DNA of 64,000 nt from the NCBI GenBank assembly GCA_003508835.1, contig PUFA01000003.1, positions 10,641,501-10,705,500 on the forward strand, written 5' to 3'. Of this stretch, positions 13,153-27,955 are shown piece after piece (position 1 is the stretch's first letter; every line of letters starts with the position of its first letter). A program made the translations under genes and the position numbers. The stretch comes from Eonycteris spelaea. Its lineage: Eukaryota; Chordata; Mammalia; Chiroptera; Pteropodidae. A model generated the notes under the pieces. The model worked only from the letters and a program-made list of their open reading frames with translations. It was not told where the DNA came from and searched no databases.

Positions 13153-14461
13153 GGTACTAGAGGAAGAAAGAACTTTTCCCAGCTCGTTTTATGAGACCTA
13201 AGCAAGGTAAAAGCATTAGAAGAAAATGAGAGACCAGTCTTCCTCATGAACATAAATACAAAACAAAAGTTGCTTAACAAAATATTAGCACATTAATTTC
13301 ACAAATATATGAAAAGAGTAGAGTTTATCTCAGAATACAAAGTTAGGTTACATTAAACTCAATCTGCCATATTAACACAAGAAAGAAGAAAAACATCATC
13401 TCAGGCAGATGCAAAATAAACATTTCACATAACTCTTCCAATGCTCATTCATTATAGGGAAAAAAAATGACCCCTCATCAAATTAGAAATCTCATAGGGG
13501 ATATGAACAAAGATACATCTTTTTAATGATTAACACTTTCAGGAACAAGGATGTCCATTGTTACCACTTCTATCCCACATTGTAGTGGAGGTCCTAGCTA
13601 GTATTCTCAAGCATGAAAAATATTGGAAAGAAATAAGTAAAACTATCTTTATTATCAAGTAACATGACTCTCAACATAGAAATATCTAAAGAATCTACAG
13701 AAACAGCTACTAAAATTCTTAAGTGAGCTTAACGGAGAATTCAAGTTCAAGTTTGACATATAAAAATACATTTTATTTCTATGTATAGCAGTTAGCTGTC
13801 CTATAGCAATAAATTAAAAAAGCAACTAGAGTATAAAGTATTTATAGTAGCAATTAAAACCATCAAATGCCTAGAAATAATTTAACAAAAATGTATAAAA
13901 TATTTACATTAATAATTATAAAATACTGCTGATACAAATTTAAGAAAACTTAAATAATAGAAAGAGAGATATACCATGTTCTTGGATTAGAACACTCGGT
14001 ATTGTTAAGATATCAATTCTTTCCAAATTGAAGCTGAGATTCAATGCCATTTCATTCAAAATACCAGCATACTGTTAAAGAAATTGGCAAACATTCTGAA
14101 ATTTATATGGAAATGTAAAGGGCCTAGAATAGCAAAGTCGGTCTTTGCAATTTTGAAGAATAAATTGAAAAGACTTATGCTACTTAATTTTAGGTATGTA
14201 AATCAAAGTATCAAATACAGGCGGGTAGTCATCCGAAGACAGATAAATAGATCAGTAGAGAAGAAGAGAATCCAGAAATAGAACCTCATACTCATCATAT
14301 GTTCAGTTTTTTGACAAAGGTACCAAGCAATTCTATGGAAAAGGCAAGTCTGTTAAATAATTCTGGATATACTGGATATAGATATGGAAGAAAAAGAACC
14401 TTGATCTCAATCTCACATCACACCCTAAAAATTAATATGATTATAGCGTATTAGAGCCTGA

Positions 14462-14668
14462 TCCACAGAGAGCAGCGTAGCACAGAATATCAGACCCATG
14501 CCTGGTGGGAAGGATTTCTTACTGGGGACCGTACTGGTGTAGGGTCCTGGAGCTTGAACCTTGAATTGGCTCTCCGTCTGCTGCACCCTCCCAATAAAAC
14601 CCTAATCCTGGAGCAAGCTCTCAGTCTACTTTCTCTATTTTCACATCTGTGCACCTGAACCCTGACAT
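14462..14668 (+). mobile_element. Possible solo LTR fragment
   Basis: GC-richer block with an AATAAAACC motif (about 14593) followed by a short R/U5-like stretch ending in aca, set between L1 and unique sequence. This resembles old ERV1 LTRs, but I see no target duplication and no internal viral sequence. Confidence 0.3.
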
Positions 14669-14669
14669 A

Positions 14670-15210
14670 CATTTATGATTTCTGATTGTTAGGCATTCAG
14701 CATTGCAGAACAGTTGGTTTCTTGTTTTTGGTCATTTTTATCTTGAATTCCCTCAATACATACTGCAAATCTTCACCTCTCTCAATACCCACTTCTTTCA
14801 TTTATAGGAATGACTTTACCCTTTCCTTCATCAAGAAAATTGAAAGCGAAGCATATACTTCCTCAGTTCTGTCTCTCTCAACCACACCATTTTAAAGTCA
14901 GTCAGCCAGCTAGCAGAAAGTGACAGTTATTGATCCGATTGCTTTCTTGAAATATCTTCCCAAATGTTGTATAGGCACCTCAAGTTACATTTAATTTCTC
15001 CCACCCTCCCCGAACCTCCTTCTCTGTATTGCTTATCTACCCAGAAATCTGCCAATCATCCTCAATTTCGTTTCTCCATTACTTTTCATATTCAAACACT
15101 CCTCAGGTTCTGCCAATTTTAAATACTAATTGTGTTTTTAAAGCTCTATCCTTTTTATCTCTTCGATTGCTTCTCTATTTCAGACCCTCATCATCTCTCA
15201 TCAGAGCTGT
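14670..15210. other. Unassigned intronic sequence
   Basis: Pyrimidine-rich, with no recognised exon or repeat. Confidence 0.4.
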
Positions 15211-15214
15211 TTCA

Positions 15215-15475
15215 GCAGCCTTTTGACTCATCCAACTTCTTGCAATCTGTTCTCAAAATGGTGCCAGAGTAATTTTTCATGAATTCAAGTTGGATCATGT
15301 CATTTTTCCACTTAACAGCCCTTCAGTGACTCTGCCTTGCCTACAAGATAGAGTTCAAGCCCTTGACACAGGAAACCAAATCTTTTATGATCTGATCCAC
15401 CTTTATATGTACTGCTTCACCTTCCACTTCTCCCCTATTCCCCACACTTGATGCTATAATAGCAAACTTTTTAAC
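15215..15475 (-). repeat. Possible L2-type relic
   Basis: Contains the ordered motifs ttggatcatgtcatttttcc, cttcagtgactctgccttgcc and tctgatccacc typical of a common ancient repeat. Family assignment is tentative. Confidence 0.4.
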
Positions 15476-15919
15476 TTGTCAAAGATATATGATGACGTTT
15501 TACTAGTTGATATATTTGCTAATATTGTTTTCTTCTGCCTTTCCTCCTTCCATCCTTCTTATCCTTTGCTTAACTGCGAAGATTTAGTTTGAGTGCTTTA
15601 GGAATTTCCCTTCAGTTATGCAGACAGAGTTAGGTGTTCTACTTTTCTAGTCCCATAACAACTTGTGTATTCCTGAGTCAAAGCATTTATCATATATTTT
15701 AAATGATCTGTTTCCATCTCTGTCTCCACCATTAAAATCACTTTTAGAAGTGATTTTCTGAGAAGTGGCCTAGTAACAAGCAAGACTGTTGAAAGAGAAA
15801 AGGCCATTACATTTGTTCTTTAAAAAATAGTTTTGTAAGTATGTCTGTTAAAATAGTTTTTTTCCTAGAAGTTTGACAGAGAAGGGAAGGAGAAAATGGT
15901 AATGTAAAAAGATGGTGAC

Positions 15920-16560
15920 AGTTTTTGTTTTTTTAATTACAAAAGCACATGCCTATGAAACAAAGCATGCATAAATATATAAATTTAATCATAAAAATCT
16001 TTCCCTCAGTCACTCTTTTTACTTCTTTGGTTTGGTTCTTATCCATTCAAAACTTAAAAAAAAATTTATATTTTTATTTTTATAAAAATAATATCATATT
16101 ATACATTCTATTATTACAAACTGCTTTTTTTTTGACTTTGTAGTATGTCATGAAGTTTCTTCACAATAGTATCGAGAACTACATACCTAATTCTTTTTAA
16201 TGGCTAAATATTATTTGTTATGGTGGGTATATTATAGTTTGTTTCCTTATTCTCCTATTGAATGATATTTGCCTTGTTTTTCACTATTAAATGATTAGGC
16301 AATGACCATCCTTAAATATTTTCATGCTATTTGCTATTGATTATGTAGATCTATCAGATAACTTCTTAAAAGTTGAATTGTTGGGAGGGCAGGTGTGTTT
16401 ATTTTATATTGACAAATCACCCACAAAAGGGCTATGCCAATTTATAGTTCTTCCAGTACTGTATTAAAATGCTCTTGTTTCACACCCTTGCTGACACTGA
16501 GTATTATTATATTTTCTCACTTAAGAAAAGAGATTTTGGTTTTAGGTTCAGGTTTTTTTT
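15920..16560 (-). mobile_element. Old L1M 3' segment, antisense
   Basis: Reversed L1M layout: ttttaatggctaaatatta, then ttgaattgttgggagggc, then cacacccttgctgacactgag. Confidence 0.7.
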
Positions 16561-18626
<2,066 letters not shown>

Positions 18627-19277
18627 TAGCCTTGAACTCCAGATGATTCCCTATAGGCCAGAGCAAGAGTTAAGTCTGTTACAAACTGACATGAGCCTGT
18701 AAGACCATCGGTAGCACGTCTAGATCAGTGAATTACATCAGCATTTCTCTTAGAATACTCAATGAGAAACTATCCAATTCATTCCTCTTTTGAAAGCAGA
18801 ATACTATAAGAATTAGTCAGCAGTAAGTGTGGTCATAGACATAAAATAATGTTACAAGTGAGTAAAGTGACAAGAAATGAACATAAATTTCTGCCAGGAA
18901 AGTAAACCCTAACAACTATAGTTAATCTTCAATTAACTGAAAATATGGAGAGGGTGGAAGAAAGGTCCTGGATAATGCTACATTGTGGCTAAAAGAAACC
19001 TCATAAGTCTTAAGCATATATTGTCTAACAATCTTAAGTGCTGATAATTCTTCCTATTGTATATGTTACAGATTTTTTTTAATCAATTATAAATGTGTGA
19101 AATGTTGAGTGGAGCAGTTCAATTTAATTGTGTTTTCTGGTTGTTTCTGAGGTGGCTTTGGCTTAATCTCTCCTGGAATTATTAAGGAAAAGATTTTGGG
19201 GCAGAATGGAACAAGTCTGGGCTTGTACAGAAAAGATGTACAAGAAACAAAGAGCCAAAAAGTCTCAGAGCCCCCTC

Positions 19278-19306
19278 AGCTCACACCTCTTTCCCAGGTG
19301 TGAGCT
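19278..19306. repeat. Perfect 11-bp inverted repeat
   Basis: agctcacacct, a 7-base loop (ctttccc), then aggtgtgagct. Confidence 0.9.
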
Positions 19307-22159
19307 AGACCTGCCCACTTCTGGGGTTAAGCAACGAACTTTTCATAATCTGTCTAGCCACTCCCACATTTATCTGTGCAGGGCTTTAGGAGACTGTCTT
19401 ACCGTTGTGCCGCTCCCTGCCTTTCCTCCTCATCTGCCAGCATTCTTTTTTTTTTTTTTTTGGTTTAATTATATTTAATCTAGAAACTGTTTAATCCTCT
19501 CCCAGACCATTGAGAGATGATAATTAGTTCAAACTTCAGAAAGGAGACTATCAACAATTTGAAACAAAAGCAAAAGTTTATTTTGTTTGACGTATGGCGA
19601 AAGTTCAGCAGACCTCCATTGCTTTAGGACAACTTTGAGCTTTTGTCTTTTTGGACTTTACTACTAGGAGCAAAAATGAAATTGAGGAGACTTAGTGTCT
19701 GAGACAGAATCTTCTTTACTTTCTGTTAGTAGTCCTTCAGAAATGGGAAACTCTTACCTTGGCTTCCTGCATTCTTAGTCATTGCACTTTGGAGAGTGGA
19801 GACCAGTCAAAATTGGTGTGGTGGTTACACTGCAAGGCTTAACATAGTCTTCTGTTAACTTGTCAACAAATTTGTGTTGCGTGTCAGCACTAAAATAAAA
19901 TGGCAAAATGAAAAAATATAGCGTGTAATAGCAAAGGGACAGATAACTTGTGTCATGGTTAAGACCACAGCCACTTTGAAAAGGCACTTTGAGAAAGGTA
20001 TCATCAGGCCAGCCCTCGCTGTGGTGGAGGTTAATCTCTCCTGGGCCCAGCTACAGAAGCCGGAAGCCTGGAAAGGGCTTGTGTCCAAAAAAAATCAATT
20101 TCTAATTTGAAACAAAATCATTTTTGACTAACAGGGGTTCAGAACCCATTACTTTTTGCTGTATAGTCTGCTGACATTTCAGCACTTTCTGTTGTGCACA
20201 ATGAATCCTAATAGTCATTTTATAATGTTGCTATAGCAATCAATTTAACCAAGAGAAAGCTGTTACAATTCTGCAAAGTTTTCAGGAACAGTTTTCACTT
20301 ACGGTTTTGTTTTTTTCATTAAGGATTTTTTTTTTTTTTTTTTTTTTTGGTGAGGTGGTTATAATGTGGTGAAAAATTGAAACTTTTTCATCTTTTCAAA
20401 AGATTTTTAAGGTACTATATTCACAGGAATTAACCTATTTTCTACTCTTAAGAAAGCCTGTTTGTATTTTTTTTTCTTTTATTCTAATATGGAACCACTA
20501 ACAAAATGATGGTATACCTTGATCACCAGGAGAGCTGAAGTTGCCCCTTTGAGTTATTCTGCTCGTAGCACAGGGCAAAGTTATTGCATTGGCATTTGCT
20601 GTGGCACCCAACCAAATGGGAGACAGACTTTTCAAGGTGTGCCGCAAAGGGTCTGGACACCTTTTTATCCTAAGGCCAGTGACCTAGCACTAAGTGCCTA
20701 AGTTACACTGCTTGGTTTAGTGTCTCCTTAATTGTTTTCCCCTCTTTAGCATGTCTGAATTTTCTAACATACTTTTCTTCTGTTTTATATTCTTTGTTTC
20801 TTTTGTTGTCCTTTAATTATTAAGTACTACATAGAATCTTTAATGTTTATTAATCAGTCCCTTACTCCTTTACATCTTCTATCCCCCTCACCATTCTGTC
20901 AACTTTATAGGTATTAAACATAAGAAAGACCTGATTCTTGTCTCATGTAATTGCAAAAATACGTACAGTGTTGTCAGAATTACACTTAAAATATAAATTG
21001 TTTTTCAATCATCAGTGCTTGGAATGCTCTATTTTAGTTACTTTTTATTGAGTTATGTGGAACAAGGAGACATTACTTAGGAAAATCTAGACTTGAGTCA
21101 AGAACTTTTAAGCTAAAGGCAAAAATCTGAAGATACCCAGTCTCCATTTCTCTTTTTTGCTCCCTACTCTGTGGTGCTTTTATTCTCTTCCAGCTTGCCT
21201 CGAACCTTCCCTGCCTGAGCAATCACAGATTCCCTTTCATAGTAGCCCTAAAAGCTGAGGGCATTTTTATCCTGTTATGCTAATGGACTAGCAGAGGCTG
21301 TGAGGCCACTGGGCACACATGTTTCAGAACTGAAATGTTAGACCTCAGTGCTTGTCACTGCCCATTCCTATATAATGCTGTAAAGCCACCCCAAAGCCCC
21401 CTACTACATTTAGAGCTACTTCCTGTGTGTTCCTCTTTCATTGATCTCTGAATCTTCTTAAAACTTTGAGTTTGAGACTGGCTGAACCTAGAGTAATTTA
21501 GATTTACCTGATGGTATTGACCATGCCCTTCATTTTATCTTTGGGTTTTTTTAGGTTATATACATACAGCAGCTGTCACTGATCGAGGCTCTCTGAGGGG
21601 TTCCCAAACACATTTTTCTTTTACTGGAAGAGGATTATTTTAGACGCATCCAAATTGAAGAGTAATCTTTGAAGCTCCTAGCTGTTCCTCTAAGTGAACC
21701 TGTGCTTGCAGTGATGTGGGTGCTCTTCATAGTCCATGATGGATTAGTGTGGGTGACATGATTAAAGAAAGAAAGAAGTCAGAGTATCAGAAGTACAGAA
21801 ACCGTTTCCATCTTGCCTCTGAAGAGTATTTATTTATGATTCTTTTTTATTAGCATCACCATTATGATTTCGTGTTTAATCATTTGTAAGGGTACCACAA
21901 GATATTATTCTGATTCCTAGAAGTCTGCACTAAAAGATCTGTTAAAAGTAGATGGCTTTCTCAACAGAACGCAGACACAAGCATAGTACAGAGCTATGAA
22001 TAAACCCAGACATGTAAATTAACTTGTCCTGCCCAGTCCACTCAGAAAAGGAATTCAAATGCAAGAGATTAGCGTTGAGAGTTGAAGTGGCTATGTATGG
22101 AATACTGTCACTTAAACCAGCCTCAAAATACTATATAACTTACATATTTTTTATATTTT

Positions 22160-22265
22160 AAATTTTTCCCGCTAGAGTGTGTGCCCCACATGTTCACCAT
22201 TGTAGCCCCATCTCCTAGACCGTTGATTAATATGTGGTAGATGTTCACTATATATTTATTGAGAG
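22160..22265 (+). repeat. L2 3'-end relic
   Basis: Reads like the L2 terminal stretch: agagtgtgtgccccac, tgtggtagatgttcac, then atttattgag. Confidence 0.5.
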
Positions 22266-22504
22266 AATTAATATAACTATATATATTGATTTTTCTCTCT
22301 GTATCTGTGCCCCATTTTCCCACAGAACAGATCTAATGAGTTAAACCTTCTGACCTCAGTGCCTGCAGTGACTTAGTGATTTAAGAAATGTATGTGCTTG
22401 TCCCTTCAAAGTCCTTATGGTGATTGATTGATAATGTCAAAGAGATATCAACAGAGTAAGGTCTTAAAAATAGCACTGCCTTAAAAGTCAAGAAAAATGG
22501 GTTT

Positions 22505-22690
22505 TTTTTCATTTCCTTTTATTCTAATTGAGATTTAATTTATATACAATAAAACTTCATAGGTCTTAAGTGTACAGTTTGAGAAACTTTGACAATTGTA
22601 TATAGCCATGTAACCACCACCCTGTTAAGATGTAGTACAAATCCATTATTCATGAAAGTTCCCTCATGTTCCTTTCCCGCAGTTCCCCAC
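22505..22690 (-). mobile_element. Old L1M 3' UTR fragment, antisense
   Basis: Reversed landmarks: ttaagtgtacagtttgag, then tagccatgtaaccaccacc. Confidence 0.65.
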
Positions 22691-22975
22691 TGAGGCCTCT
22701 CTCCTTGGCCTGGAGATGGTTGTTTACTCGTGTCCTCACAAGGCCTTTTTGCTGTGAGCATCCATCCCTGGTGTATCTCCCTCTTATAAGGATACCAGTC
22801 GTATTGGATTAGGGCCCGCCCATATGGCCTCTTTTAATCTTAATTTCTTCTGTAAAGCTTTCTCTCCAAATACAGTCACATTCTGAGGTAAACTGGGAGT
22901 TAGAACTTCAACATATGAATTTGGCAAGGGGAGGACATAACTCAGTCCAGAACAACTACTTTCTTTCTAATCTTT
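22690..22975 (-). mobile_element. ERVL-MaLR-type LTR fragment, antisense
   Basis: Contains reversed LTR landmarks: aggcctctctccttggcc, cttataaggataccagtc, ttggattagggcccgccc, aaatacagtcacattctg, cttcaacatatgaatttgg. No internal viral gene is present, so it is a solo or truncated LTR of an old endogenous element. Confidence 0.7.
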
Positions 22976-22984
22976 ATGCCTTTT

Positions 22985-23235
22985 TTCCCCTTATCACATA
23001 CTGCCTAAGACTTTCATTACAATGGAGAATAAAATGGTAAAAGTAGACTTTTATGCCTTGTCCCTCATCTCATAGGGAAAGCAGATAGTCTTTCACCTTT
23101 AAGTATGATTTTAGCTGTAGGTTTTTTGTAAATGCTATTTATCAGGTTATAAAATTTCCCACCTTGTTTTCTGATAGTTTTTATCATAGTGAATGTAGAA
23201 TTTCATCAAATCTTTTTTCTGTACCTATTGAAATA
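22985..23235 (-). mobile_element. L1 ORF2 (RT region) fragment, antisense
   Basis: Reversed RT-region landmarks: ttaagtatgattttagctgt, then tttttatcatagtgaatg, then tttttctgtacctattg. It abuts a sense L1 3' end. Confidence 0.65.
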
Positions 23236-23239
23236 GTCA

Positions 23240-23400
23240 GAGTGTAACTTCAAAAACAGCTTTGAAAAACAGTTTGACATTATTTATTAAAGATAAAGAA
23301 AAAATACCTCATATCCCAGCGATTCATTTCTAGGCATACATAGAGAGAATCTCATATATACAGTGATTAACTTACAAATGTGTTCATAGCTGTGTATTCA
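23240..23400 (+). mobile_element. L1 3' ORF2 fragment, sense (part 1)
   Basis: Landmarks cctcatatcccagcgattc and atgtgttcatagc; continues after an insertion at about 24010. Confidence 0.65.
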
Positions 23401-24008
23401 GTTAGGGTAGGCTAAACTATGGTAACAAATGGACAAGAAAAAAAATCAATGGTTTAAAAAACAAGAAGTTTCTTTCTTTCTCATATAATGGTCCAGGATA
23501 AGAGTTCAGGGTGACAGCAGTTTTGCTCCAAAGAATTATGGCCATCTTTTTGTGTCTTCCAAGCTCACCTTGAACACTGCAGTTACACAGGGGATGGCAA
23601 ACTTGGTCCATGGCCAAATCTATACCACTGCTTGCTTTTGCAAATAAGTTTTGTTGGAACACAGCCATTTCCATTTTTTACATATTGTCTGTGGCTGCTT
23701 TCATGATACAACAGCAGGGTCAAATAGTTGCAACAGGAAATGGATGGCCCACCAAGCCTAGTACATATACTGTCCGACCCTTTATAGGAAACTGTGGGCT
23801 GGCCCTGCGATAGTAGGTCTGCCAGGAGGAAGAAGGATATGGAAGAGTACATGTGGAAGGTTTTTATAGGACAGGCCTGAACTGGCACATACAATGTCCA
23901 TTAGTTTTCATCCTGATCATACATAATTACTAGGGGGATTGGAAAATATAATCTAGCTGTATACCCAGGAAGAAGGGAAGAGTGCATTAGTGGGTAACTA
24001 GCATCCTC
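23400..24008 (+). repeat. Old interspersed repeat inserted in the L1, with a hAT element inside
   Basis: Starts gttagggtaggctaaactat, has ttggaaaatataatctagctg and ends ctctgccaca, a layout I know as a common mammalian repeat but cannot name. It is split at 23588-23806 by a hAT element and interrupts an L1 3' end. Confidence 0.5.
23588..23806 (-). mobile_element. hAT-type MITE, 219 bp
   Basis: Begins caggggatggcaaacttgg, contains gttggaacacagccatttcc and gtctgtggctgctttcatg, and ends ctggccctg. This is the reversed form of a common Charlie-group element; subfamily not determined. The flanking 8-mers agree poorly. Confidence 0.65.
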
Positions 24009-24009
24009 T

Positions 24010-24525
24010 GCCACAGCACCATTCTTAATAGCCCCAAACCAGAAACACTCCAAATGTCCATCAGTAGTAGAATGAATAAAAAAATCATAAATGCATATGA
24101 TAGAATGCTATATAGCAAAGAAAACAGACTGCAGCTATGTAAACATCAACACAGATAAATCTCACAGAAATAATGCTGAGCAAAGAAGTCTTAAAAAGAA
24201 TATATATAATATATTTCTATTTTTATAAAGTTCAAAAGCAACAAAACTAAGTCACATTTTGGGGATATATATGTAAATGGTAAAACTATAAAGAATAGAA
24301 AAGGAATAAATATGAGCACAGTGGCTGCCTCCTGCTGTTTCAGAGGGGAGAAGAGTTGTCATTGGGATGGATATTGGTGATGCTTCCAGGTGGCAGTGCT
24401 GCCAGGATGTTATTTCTTGATCTGAAAAGAAGTCACACTAGTATTTTATCACTTATTCTTTAAACTAAACTGAATGTATAATATAGCTCAGCTATTTTTA
24501 AATTGAAAAATAAAACAAAGGGCCC
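24010..24525 (+). mobile_element. L1 3' end, sense (part 2)
   Basis: Typical late ORF2 to 3'-UTR layout: cttaatagccccaaaccag, aatgtccatcagtagtagaatg, caacacagataaatctcac, ending in an A-rich stretch (aaattgaaaaataaaac). Confidence 0.75.
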
Positions 24526-24529
24526 AGAA

Positions 24530-25460
24530 ACAGAGTTTTTCTCAACATTGAATTCTAAGAAGTTATCTTATCATGAGATATTGATTGATGGATGAGCAGA
24601 CAACAGACCCAGCTATATGTAAATAGGACGTGATCCATTATGTTCAATTCCATCTGGGTATGCAAAAATGTGTGTGTTTATTTACATAAATATTTCACAT
24701 ATATTTACATATATAAAACATATACATTTATATATGAACTTTATCAGCCTAATGGATAATATTCTTACCAGCACTTTTATTTTTAAAATGTGTATATTAT
24801 CTGTGTGTGTATGTATAAATATAGAGAAATGTGTAGTTCTATGAATATGCATAACTGTATGTAACTATTGGTATACTAAACATTAAATCAAATTCTGTAG
24901 AAGGAACAGATAAAATTAAAAGCTGATATATAACTTTTTAGAAACTGAATAAGGAATAGAGCTTAGAAAATTAAGAAAAAGGAATAAACTTACTCTAAGG
25001 CATAGGGATTCCATACATTCCCAAAGTACATCCGTGGATCCCATTAGAAGTCCTTGGACCCTCTGTTAAAATTTCTTTAAATTGTTCCCATCAAATGTCA
25101 ATTGTCTTAACTAAACTTTTGACAGAAGTATCAAAACAGAAAAAATAAGACTAATGTGCAGGCCTGATGTGATAATGACTCAAAAGATATTTATTCTGTT
25201 ACTACCAGGCATTTATTCTGTCACTACCAGGCATTTCTTCCCTCTCATCTCTCCACAAATCCCTCTCCTTGTTTCTGTTACTGTTTGCCCATTTTAATTT
25301 CCACTTCCATCCCCCAGGAGTCCGCATAGACAATAATAGTAGTAATGAACTGCTTTACCTGCCTCCATTCTCTCTGTTTTACTCTGTTCTGAATTCTGTC
25401 TCCAAAGACCAATTCGATTTTTGTATTGTCATCACTGCTGCTTTGTTTTATTTTTTGAGG
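24530..25460. other. Unassigned intronic sequence with a 22-bp tandem repeat
   Basis: No recognised gene. At about 25189-25232 the unit atttattctgtyactaccaggc occurs twice in tandem. Confidence 0.5.
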
Positions 25461-25464
25461 CCAA

Positions 25465-25725
25465 CTAGCACAACGTTTAAGAGTTTGCAGTACACATTCA
25501 AACAGACCTCAACTGCGTTCCTAACCCAGCCGTGCTCTTACTAGCCCTGCAGTGACGGGCGTGCTGCTTGACCTTTTCAGTTTCCACTTCCTTATCTATA
25601 AAATGAGGACAATAATATAATTAAAGGACTATTGTAAGGATTAATGAGATAACACATTAAAATAATTTAAAGTGATTAGCAAGGTACAAGGACGTAGTGA
25701 TGTTCAATAAATATTTCCTGAATAC
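25465..25725 (+). repeat. MIR SINE relic
   Basis: Follows the MIR order: tttaagagtttgcagtacac, ctcttactagc, ttccttatctataaaatgag, ttgtaaggattaatgag, ttcaataaatatttcc. Confidence 0.8.
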
Positions 25726-25894
25726 ACTAAATATTTAGCCTTGAGATTTTAATTTAATGCTTTGGCTAGTTTCATGCCCCTTATTCATGCCTATCAGAAT
25801 TCTACCACCTGTATCATATCTTCCCTAATCCTGTAGCCAGATGTGATCTCTCCCATTTCTTAATTCCTCAGACTTCTCATACCACTTATTACAG

Positions 25895-26085
25895 AAGTGT
25901 ACTAGCATAATGGTGAAAACCCTGGGATTAGATTATCTGGACATGAATGTTCATTTCATCACATACTAGCTTTGTGACCTTGGCAGGTCATGTAAGTCCC
26001 CTATGGCTTATTTTCCTTATCTGTAAATTAGTTACAAAAATAGTATCTATCACAAAGAGTTTTTATGAGGATAAATATAACTAAT
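25895..26085 (+). repeat. MIR SINE relic
   Basis: Layout tagcataatggtgaaaacc, catactagctttgtgaccttgg, ttccttatctgtaaattag, ttttatgaggataaat. Confidence 0.75.
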
Positions 26086-26375
26086 TACTAGAAATGGCCA
26101 GGCTATAGAGATTGAGCTGGGTGGGATAGAAACAGACCAGGCAGGGAAAAGATGCTGACTACAAATGGGCACGAGGGAACTTTTTGGAGTGAGGAAATAC
26201 TCTAAAACTAGATGGTAAAAATAAGTTACACCACAACAAAAAAAATTTTAACTGAGTTGTGTCCATGCTTTCATCGCTGAACAGATTTATTATTATTTAT
26301 CAAACTGTACACTTAAGATGGTTAAATTTTATAGTATGCAAATTATACCTCAATGAAACTTAAAAAAAAAAGAAT
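26085..26375 (+). mobile_element. Old L1M 3' UTR, sense
   Basis: Contains gggcacgagggaactttttgg, tcaaactgtacacttaag, attatacctcaatgaaac and an A-tail. Confidence 0.75.
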
Positions 26376-26767
26376 ATATGATCTATGGAAAAGGCTTAGA
26401 ACCGTACCAGGCACATACTAAGTGTACTGTACCTGTTATTACTATGTTATACTGCCCTGGGTTATTTGTGATTCTTTACAGTATTGTTCAGAGTACCTCT
26501 TTTTCTTACTCTCACACCTTCCATCCCCTCCCCCTGAACTAAGCTTGAGCTTAATCCAGGCACCAGCCCTTGCCCTTCATTAGGTACTCAGTGAATATTT
26601 ACTGACTAATGGAGTTTATGCCTAGGATGATAATCTACTGGTTTGGGTTGAGGATCCCACAGGTTTGTGTATGTGAAGAAGACTGAATTGTGCATTAGGC
26701 TAGTCTTTTACATATACACATAATAGAAAGCAATTAATATTAAAGATAGCTTTTGAATACTAAGGAT

Positions 26768-26850
26768 CATGGTAATTGTTTTTATGCTAATAAAACTATG
26801 CTAATAGTTTTATAGGTGATTGTTTTTATGCTAATAGGACTATGCTATGG
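26768..26850 (+). repeat. Imperfect tandem duplication, ~48-bp period
   Basis: The stretch attgtttttatgctaatar..actatgcta occurs twice. Confidence 0.7.
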
Positions 26851-27264
26851 TTGTAAGACTCTTGCTTTCTCTAGGCCTGATATTCTCTGGTCACACCTAA
26901 GCTGTGCCATCCCAAAGTTAGCATACTGTATTCTTGGCATTTTCGGGCTTGTGATTCCCAGCATGGCAAAGCTGTCTTTGTGTTATTTGATTATTCACCC
27001 TTTCCTCAAAGAAAGACCGAATATTCCCAAATCTCTTCTTTAAGCAGCCTGGACAATAGTCTCCCAGGAACATGAAGAAAACTGTGAATGAGATTCTTAT
27101 AGTCTTCCAAGAAAAAGACAGAGATGTTTGGTATTGTTGGGAAAATAATATTAAGAAGAAAAAGGAGAATGTTATTATTAGAAATACTAATAATTAGAAA
27201 AAACAAGAATAAAAAAATTTCTGTCCATTCCATTTTATTATTTAGCACTCCAGAAAAAAAAGAA

Positions 27265-27301
27265 TAAACAACAACAAAACAACAACAACAACAACAACAA
27301 A
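27265..27301 (+). repeat. (AAC)n microsatellite
   Basis: About twelve imperfect aac units next to an A-run. Confidence 0.9.
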
Positions 27302-27762
27302 TTTGTTTTAGCACAGTGTAGAGTTCTTTGAAAGAAACATTCCAGATTCACATCTACCTTGAAAGTTTGGGTGGTAGAATCACTTTAATATGAGGATTTG
27401 GAGGTAGAAAGTGCTAAAATGTTCTATTTTTGTCAAAGAGAAGAATGATCTTTTCCTATGATAAAGGGAATAAAATAAAGCAATCTGCTGTCATGGGCAT
27501 TGTCACAATAGACCTAAATCAGCAGGAATATGACAGGCCAGCAGATTTAAAAACAAAATCTCTAGTTAGGTTGTCATTGCACAAATATACTTCTTTAAAC
27601 AATGTATTGTGGATCTCTGATATTTACAAAATCAAAAAAACCTACTGAGTTTTCCATCTGTCATTGTTTCATGTTGGGGGGTGGTGAATTGCTTACTTTT
27701 AAACTTAAGGATTCCTGTGTAATCTCTATTACTCAAAATGAAAATTTTCATTTCCTTTATAG

Positions 27763-27906
<144 letters not shown>

Positions 27907-27955
27907 TAAGTTTTAGGGATTCTTCGATTTAACATTCTCCAGATAAGAGCATTTT

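Larger units (their letters stand above)
12160..14445 (+). mobile_element. L1 ORF2 remnant, sense
   Basis: Decayed ORF2 in plus orientation, starting near the RT domain (INREKSTKLK) and running to the region encoding KFIWKCKGPRIAKS (about 14090-14150). It is interrupted by a tRNA-Val SINE and a MER20. It lies head-to-head with the older antisense L1. Confidence 0.75.

Noticed and set aside
24530..26850. CRISPR-like spaced repeats
   Set aside because: Only two-copy tandem duplications of 22-48 bp; this is mammalian DNA.
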